Assembly: GCF_001039355.2 (NCBI RefSeq)
Contig: NW_019773736.1
Coordinates: 405,600-469,599 of the forward strand
Source: Lingula anatina
Lineage: Eukaryota > Brachiopoda > Lingulata > Lingulida > Lingulidae
DNA: 64,000 nt
Direction: 5' to 3'
Shown here: piece after piece, positions 59,579 to 64,000 of the stretch
Position numbering within the stretch: position 1 is the first letter of the stretch
How the letters are laid out: each line of letters starts with the position of its first letter
Translations under genes and position numbers: made by a program
Notes under the pieces: generated by a model
What the model saw: only the letters and a program-made list of their open reading frames with translations
Database searches by the model: none
Told to the model about the DNA's origin: nothing

Positions 59579-61723
59579 AATGCTGTAAAGTGGATATTGG
59601 ATGACATGTTGAACTAAATGAGTATTGACAGTGATTACGTGATTAAAGATGTTGAATTTTTTTTCTGAATTGTATTTTTTTCCTTCACAGGTGATGAGGT
59701 TTTGCTGCATACTAAAGATGAGCTGAAAACTCAGAAAACAAGAGCAGAACGACTTAATGAGGTAATGGACACCAACTCCCAGAAGGCTCTTAACTTCGAA
59801 GTGAGAAAGTCAAATGTCCGTTCACCCTTCTCTGAGACATCTTCAAAACCTCATCACTGGATCAAGGAGGAGGACATCCAACATGCTGCCGAGATAAACA
59901 GGGTTGGCTTGGGAAGTACTAGGGCCTACAACAGAGATAAACATGGTGATAAAGGACCTGCCCATAGATATGCACTAATTGGAGATCCACTCAGGAAAGA
60001 TATGGATTTCAATGAGGATGTTTATGGAGAAAGGGCTTCTACAGCTTTTATCGAGACAACCGCAGAAAGACTAGGTTTTCCTTCATTTAAGCTGCAGAAA
60101 ACAAAGAAAGATGTGTCAAAAGAGGCCAACAAGTATGATCTGCCACAGAACATCAGGCATCAGTTTGGGTCCAAAGAGGTTGACAGACTACTCGCAGATC
60201 AAGCACTTGTTAAAAGGACCCTAGAAGAGCAGGAGCTGCAGAGGAAACATCTTGCCCGTGCCAGATCTGATCTCACCGGAGCATCACTAAAGTACGGGCC
60301 TATAGATCCTGCCTATGAGAGCCTGAGTAATTCCGTACGCCAGAATATCTGCCCAGGCTACACTTTCCCACGCTTCAACATCAGCCACAACAAAGAAATG
60401 TACAATGATAATATCTTCAAAACAAGATACAGCGACCCTGATGAGTATAGAATGCAGAAGGATGAACTAGGTAAGCTAATAATGTTTAATAGATATTTTC
60501 TGGATATTGACTGTATTTAGATAAATACTATTGATTTTTGAAGTTATTGAAAACAGCAAGATTTTTCAACATATTCTAAATGAATGAAAATTGAAACTTT
60601 TATGTTTTTAATTGAATAACATTCAGATTGATGAAATCTGTATGAGTTTCTATATGGAATGAGAGAGTTCCTCCAAGACAAGCATTTAAGAGGTTTTAAT
60701 GTTATCAAAAATTATAGTCTTTTAGGTTTTTGTACTTAGACAAGTACTGGTACATTTTTGTCAGAAGATATGTTATTCAGTATGGTTGTTTGTTTTTGCT
60801 GTGACATTAAACTAATTTGCATTTGGTTTTATGTAGGTAGATATAGAGAATATACTTGTGGAAAGGCAAGATCATTTATTAAGATACTGAGTGAAGTTTA
60901 TTTTTCTTACAGGAAGATGGGCTGAATATAATGTCATAAGAGAGAAGATGAAAAAGGCATATGATCAGTACCTGCATGAAATTCTGGCATCCAAGCAAAC
61001 TACAGAGTGATTGACTTAGTAATGATCAGGGTGCAATTTTTTTTTCACCACTCACCAAGTGAAGGTTAGCTATAGTTAATCCAAAAAAAAGGATAGGCCA
61101 AACTTGGTGAGTGGATCTTTTAAAGCACTGGCTGCACCAAAATGACCCAGCATGGTCAAGTTGGTGTGTGCTTTGTCTGCACCCTGATGATAAGTACCTT
61201 TTTTCTAAGGACTTTTTCCCATCCTATATTATTACTCAGGATATGAACTGATACATGTACATAGTCATAGCCACACTCTGATGTACATACCTGCCTTGAC
61301 CTGACCAGTGTGATGTGACTGTGTGTCCTTTGTGATATAATCTCCGTGTGATGTGATGGGACACTCATGTTACTTGCCGTGCTGTTTTTACTAGGTAGAT
61401 GGTCAGAGTTCAGTGTTTTGCACGAAAAGATGAAGAGGAAATATGACCAGTACTTAGCTTCACTTCCCAAAGCAGAGCGTAACTGGGACAAGGATGCCAA
61501 GAGACCACCTAAGCCACCTGATCCAAAACCACCAAAACAAAAGCCTAAGCCAAAACCTCCCAAGCAAGCCAAAGGAGACATGGTTGTTGAGGATGTTGAG
61601 TTTCGTACTCCACCATTGACTCCTCCTCCTGAAAAGAAGGCCGATATTCAACCATTACCAACTGTCACAAGAGATGATGAATTCTGGGACTTTTTTGACC
61701 AACCTGTTCCAAAATTACCTTAA
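59243..61723 (+). CDS. Unrecognised charged/helical protein with two alternative terminal exons
   Basis: Coding exons 59243-59501 and 59691-60470 are followed by one of two terminal exons: 60913-61010 (378-residue isoform) or 61395-61723 (455-residue isoform). Both accept the same phase and both begin G-R-W. The start MAATSAQTK is 14 bases after a likely acceptor, so a non-coding first exon near 58800-58850 is probable. The protein is rich in Lys, Gln and Glu (LQKKEQQRRRARAQPE) with no signal peptide or membrane segment. A central part has short motifs such as HHWIKEEDIQHAAEINR. The longer isoform ends in a Pro/Lys-rich tail (PPKPPDPKPPKQKPKPKPPK) and DDEFWDFFDQPVPKLP. I do not recognise the family; the look resembles uncharacterised cilia-associated proteins, which is only an impression. 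Confidence 0.82.
59541..59573. repeat. Poly(T) tract in an intron of the coiled-coil gene
   Basis: Thirty-three T in a row, 40 bases after the donor of the first coding exon. Confidence 0.95.
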
Positions 61724-63475
61724 TGCTGGTCCCTCCTTGTTGTATTTTATTTAATTTCATTGTGTTTGGTGAGCAAATTTTACATTTCAAACCAGTTATT
61801 TAAAGAATATTTTTAATCAAACATAGTGAAATTATGTATTTTAACTTCAAGGAGATGCTCACTTTATTTTGGGTCACATGCAATTCCTTTGGTGCTTTTA
61901 CAGTACATTACTGAACTTTGTCGTATGGCAGATTGATTGTTAAAATCTCTACATTAAGGTGCCTCTTAATTATGTGGTATGCTTGGTGATTCAGGTTGGA
62001 GATTTAACATTTGTGGTAGCATACATTGTCAAAATTGTGATATTAAAAATCTTGATTATTTTACGTTTCAATGAATTTTAAGCATTGCTTCCTGTTTTAT
62101 TCCCAAACTTTACACTTTCTCTGATGTTAAAAAAAATATATATGTATATTTCAAATACCATGCAGGGTTGTTTACACCGGTCTTCTGATTATATATTTAT
62201 ATATGTTTAAGAAATGCCATATCTTGAATAAATATAGTAAATACTGAAACTGATTCAAAGCTTAACATTATTACATTATTCTCCCAGATCTTGAATAAAA
62301 CTGAAATACTAGCGGTTAAATATGCAATGACATAATTAGCCTTCTTTGAGGATCTCATGATATCTTCATCTTATTCTACATATTTTGGATATTTTCATTT
62401 GGCAGTAGTCAGAAAAAGTTTCACAGAATGCTGAATTTGTGTTACGTATCATGGGAAGAAAAATAACAAAATATTCGTAAAAGAGAGTCTAGTGTATTCT
62501 AGCATTTGCACGTTTCCCAATTGCATTCAATATACACCCGGCTACGTGCCTGCGTATGTTTCAGGGGCGGATTCAGAGTTATTTCCTGACAGTATTCCAC
62601 ATTATCTTTGTTGATCTGTTCTTCATTTTTGACCGTCTTCCGACAGAAAAAATTAGATACCCGCCAATGTAAACTTGAAAATCTGACCGTCTTCCGGAAG
62701 ACCCAGAAGACGCCCTAAATCCGCCCCAGTTTTATATATAAATAATTGCATAAAAGCTTGATATGTGCCTTTTAATCACAGCGTACATAGTCATACAAAA
62801 TGATTGGATCAAATTTGCACTATTCACTATTTGTCGAAATAGGATTTTATAGAAATTTGGCACGCATGTGCATATTGGACACATCTGTGAACTAGTCACT
62901 AGTTAATCAAATTTCTTTCTTGACATTGAAAATAGTGGGTGGTCTTATAACAAACATATAACCTTATACATGTATATACATGTATATCTACATGTATAGC
63001 TTTACTCTACACAGCATAAATCAATAATCGTGGAATTACTTTCCTCTTTTAAAAATGATAAGCACTATGAAATAATGTTTGGGAATTGTGCTTGTGTTCT
63101 TGCTTTTATGGCTAATGCTGCATTTGTTCTTTCCAGCCTTAGCGTTCCTAAACATGACAGACAAACACAGTCACATTGTTATGAAATCAGTATTTTGATC
63201 TATGGAAAAAAAGACAAAAAGAATCGAAAAAACCTAGGCTATCTGAAAAACAAGATTTTCAAGTCAAAAGGAAATAAGGTATAGAAGTGTTACATTGACA
63301 GGTTGATGCATTTCTTCTGGCGTTAAATTATTATTTTGAATTTTATTTATAGCCTTTTGACTGTTATATTTGCTCTTTTAATCTTGGAATTATATACAAA
63401 CGACTCATTTTATAAACCTTCAAGTCAATTAATGCCAGCTAGTTCTTACTTAAAATTCTTTTATTATTAAATATT
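61724..63475. other. 3' UTR and intergenic sequence
   Basis: The first ~500 bases are the probable 3' UTR of the upstream gene. Beyond 62300 I see no coding exon. A duplicated GACCGTCTTCCG motif (near 62630 and 62687) is the only local structure. Confidence 0.6.
62227..62232 (+). terminator. Poly(A) signal candidate for the long isoform of the coiled-coil gene
   Basis: AATAAA about 500 bases past the long-isoform stop; a second AATAAA follows at 62294-62299. None was noticed between the two terminal exons. Confidence 0.5.
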
Positions 63476-63712
63476 TCATTCCAGATTTCTATCAATTATC
63501 ATTAGATATAAAGTTGAGTTTGCATATCTCCGAAAAATAGGTCTTATCTGTTCTAATCTTTCAGATAGAGGCTGGCAATCGAACTGCCAAACTTGATTAA
63601 TGTCACCAAAATCACTTTTGCCCTGATAACCCAGTTGGGCCAGGTAGTCTAATATCTGGTTAAAAATCACCCGAAATTCAGCGCTTTGGCTCCCAGCCAC
63701 CGTGCGTAGGTC
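63476..63712 (-). CDS. Probable last coding exon of an unidentified gene running off the right edge
   Basis: Open frame of 78 codons plus stop, preceded by a good acceptor (pyrimidine-rich tract, then TTGGACAG) at 63713. It begins DLRTVAGSQSAEFRVIFNQ and ends STLYLMIIDRNLE. Composition is that of a folded, helical domain. There is no ATG at its start, which fits an internal or terminal exon, not a whole gene. An AATAAA (minus strand, 63460-63465) lies about 10 bases after the stop, supporting a 3' terminal exon with a very short UTR. Family not recognised. Confidence 0.5.
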   Translation of the reverse strand, partial: DLRTVAGSQSAEFRVIFNQILDYLAQLGYQGKSDFGDINQVWQFDCQPLSERLEQIRPIFRRYANSTLYLMIIDRNLE

Positions 63713-64000
63713 CTGTCCAAAGGGTTACCAAAACAAAAGGACAAATAGCGCATTCCAGCCTTAAGTTTTTACCCATTATATTTGTATTGACAAGCCGTAT
63801 TTATGCAACACGGATTACTATTGAGATTTTTTTATTTCATCTCTGTGTATACTCTGTTTGTTTCACACCTCGCTGAATGTAATAGCTGGTAACTTATAGG
63901 TTTTTATTCAAAGTTCATTTGTGAGAGTTTATTCAATTAACCTGTTTTGGTTTTATTGAACGTGCCATGCCTGATTAAGCACGTCAATAAATTGGAGTTT

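Noticed and set aside
59502-59617. Continuation of the first coding exon of the coiled-coil gene past 59501
   Set aside because: It reads through a gtacat donor into the poly(T) tract (a run of Phe), whereas splicing to 59691 keeps a sensible protein.
63030-63284. 84-codon plus-strand frame near the right edge
   Set aside because: Lys/Asn-rich tail typical of AT-rich noncoding DNA, and no promoter or domain evidence.

Overview
This is animal nuclear DNA: AT-rich, intron-dense, with GT-AG introns, AATAAA signals, microsatellites and transposon debris, and no prokaryotic features. The gene content (SMG1, NOL11, mitochondrial thioredoxin, a class A GPCR) and a Crypton-like DUF3504 remnant fit an invertebrate metazoan. 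A marine lophotrochozoan such as a mollusc is my best guess, but the window does not decide the phylum.

Layout. Positions 1-48342 (minus strand) are almost entirely one gene, SMG1, the PIKK-family kinase of nonsense-mediated mRNA decay (NMD). I reconstructed 77 coding exons whose reading phases agree at every junction. They encode about 3,536 residues, and only the last ~30 residues (the FATC tail) lie beyond position 1. Its ~10 kb intron at 14629-24616 holds an intronless class A GPCR on the same strand (18907-20154). Another SMG1 intron (38618-41061) holds a decayed, partly duplicated Crypton-type recombinase remnant. The intron after exon 55 opens with a minisatellite built from repeated copies of that exon's own 3' end and splice donor.

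Positions 48640-55051 (plus) are NOL11, a nucleolar factor for pre-rRNA transcription and processing. It is head-to-head with SMG1, with 297 bp between start codons. Positions 56417-57792 (minus) are mitochondrial thioredoxin TXN2, with a 5' untranslated exon near 58641. It is divergently paired with a plus-strand gene (59243-61723) of unknown function, which ends in two homologous, apparently alternative terminal exons. Positions 63476-63712 (minus) look like the last coding exon of another gene running off the right edge.

The genes are mostly housekeeping: RNA surveillance, ribosome biogenesis and mitochondrial redox. I see no operon, defence island, CRISPR array or other multi-gene system. 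The points worth a second look are structural: the splice-donor minisatellite in the NMD kinase gene, the nested GPCR with a foldback element at its poly(A) signal, the paralogous last exons, the Crypton remnant, a predicted GC-AG intron, and two divergent promoters.
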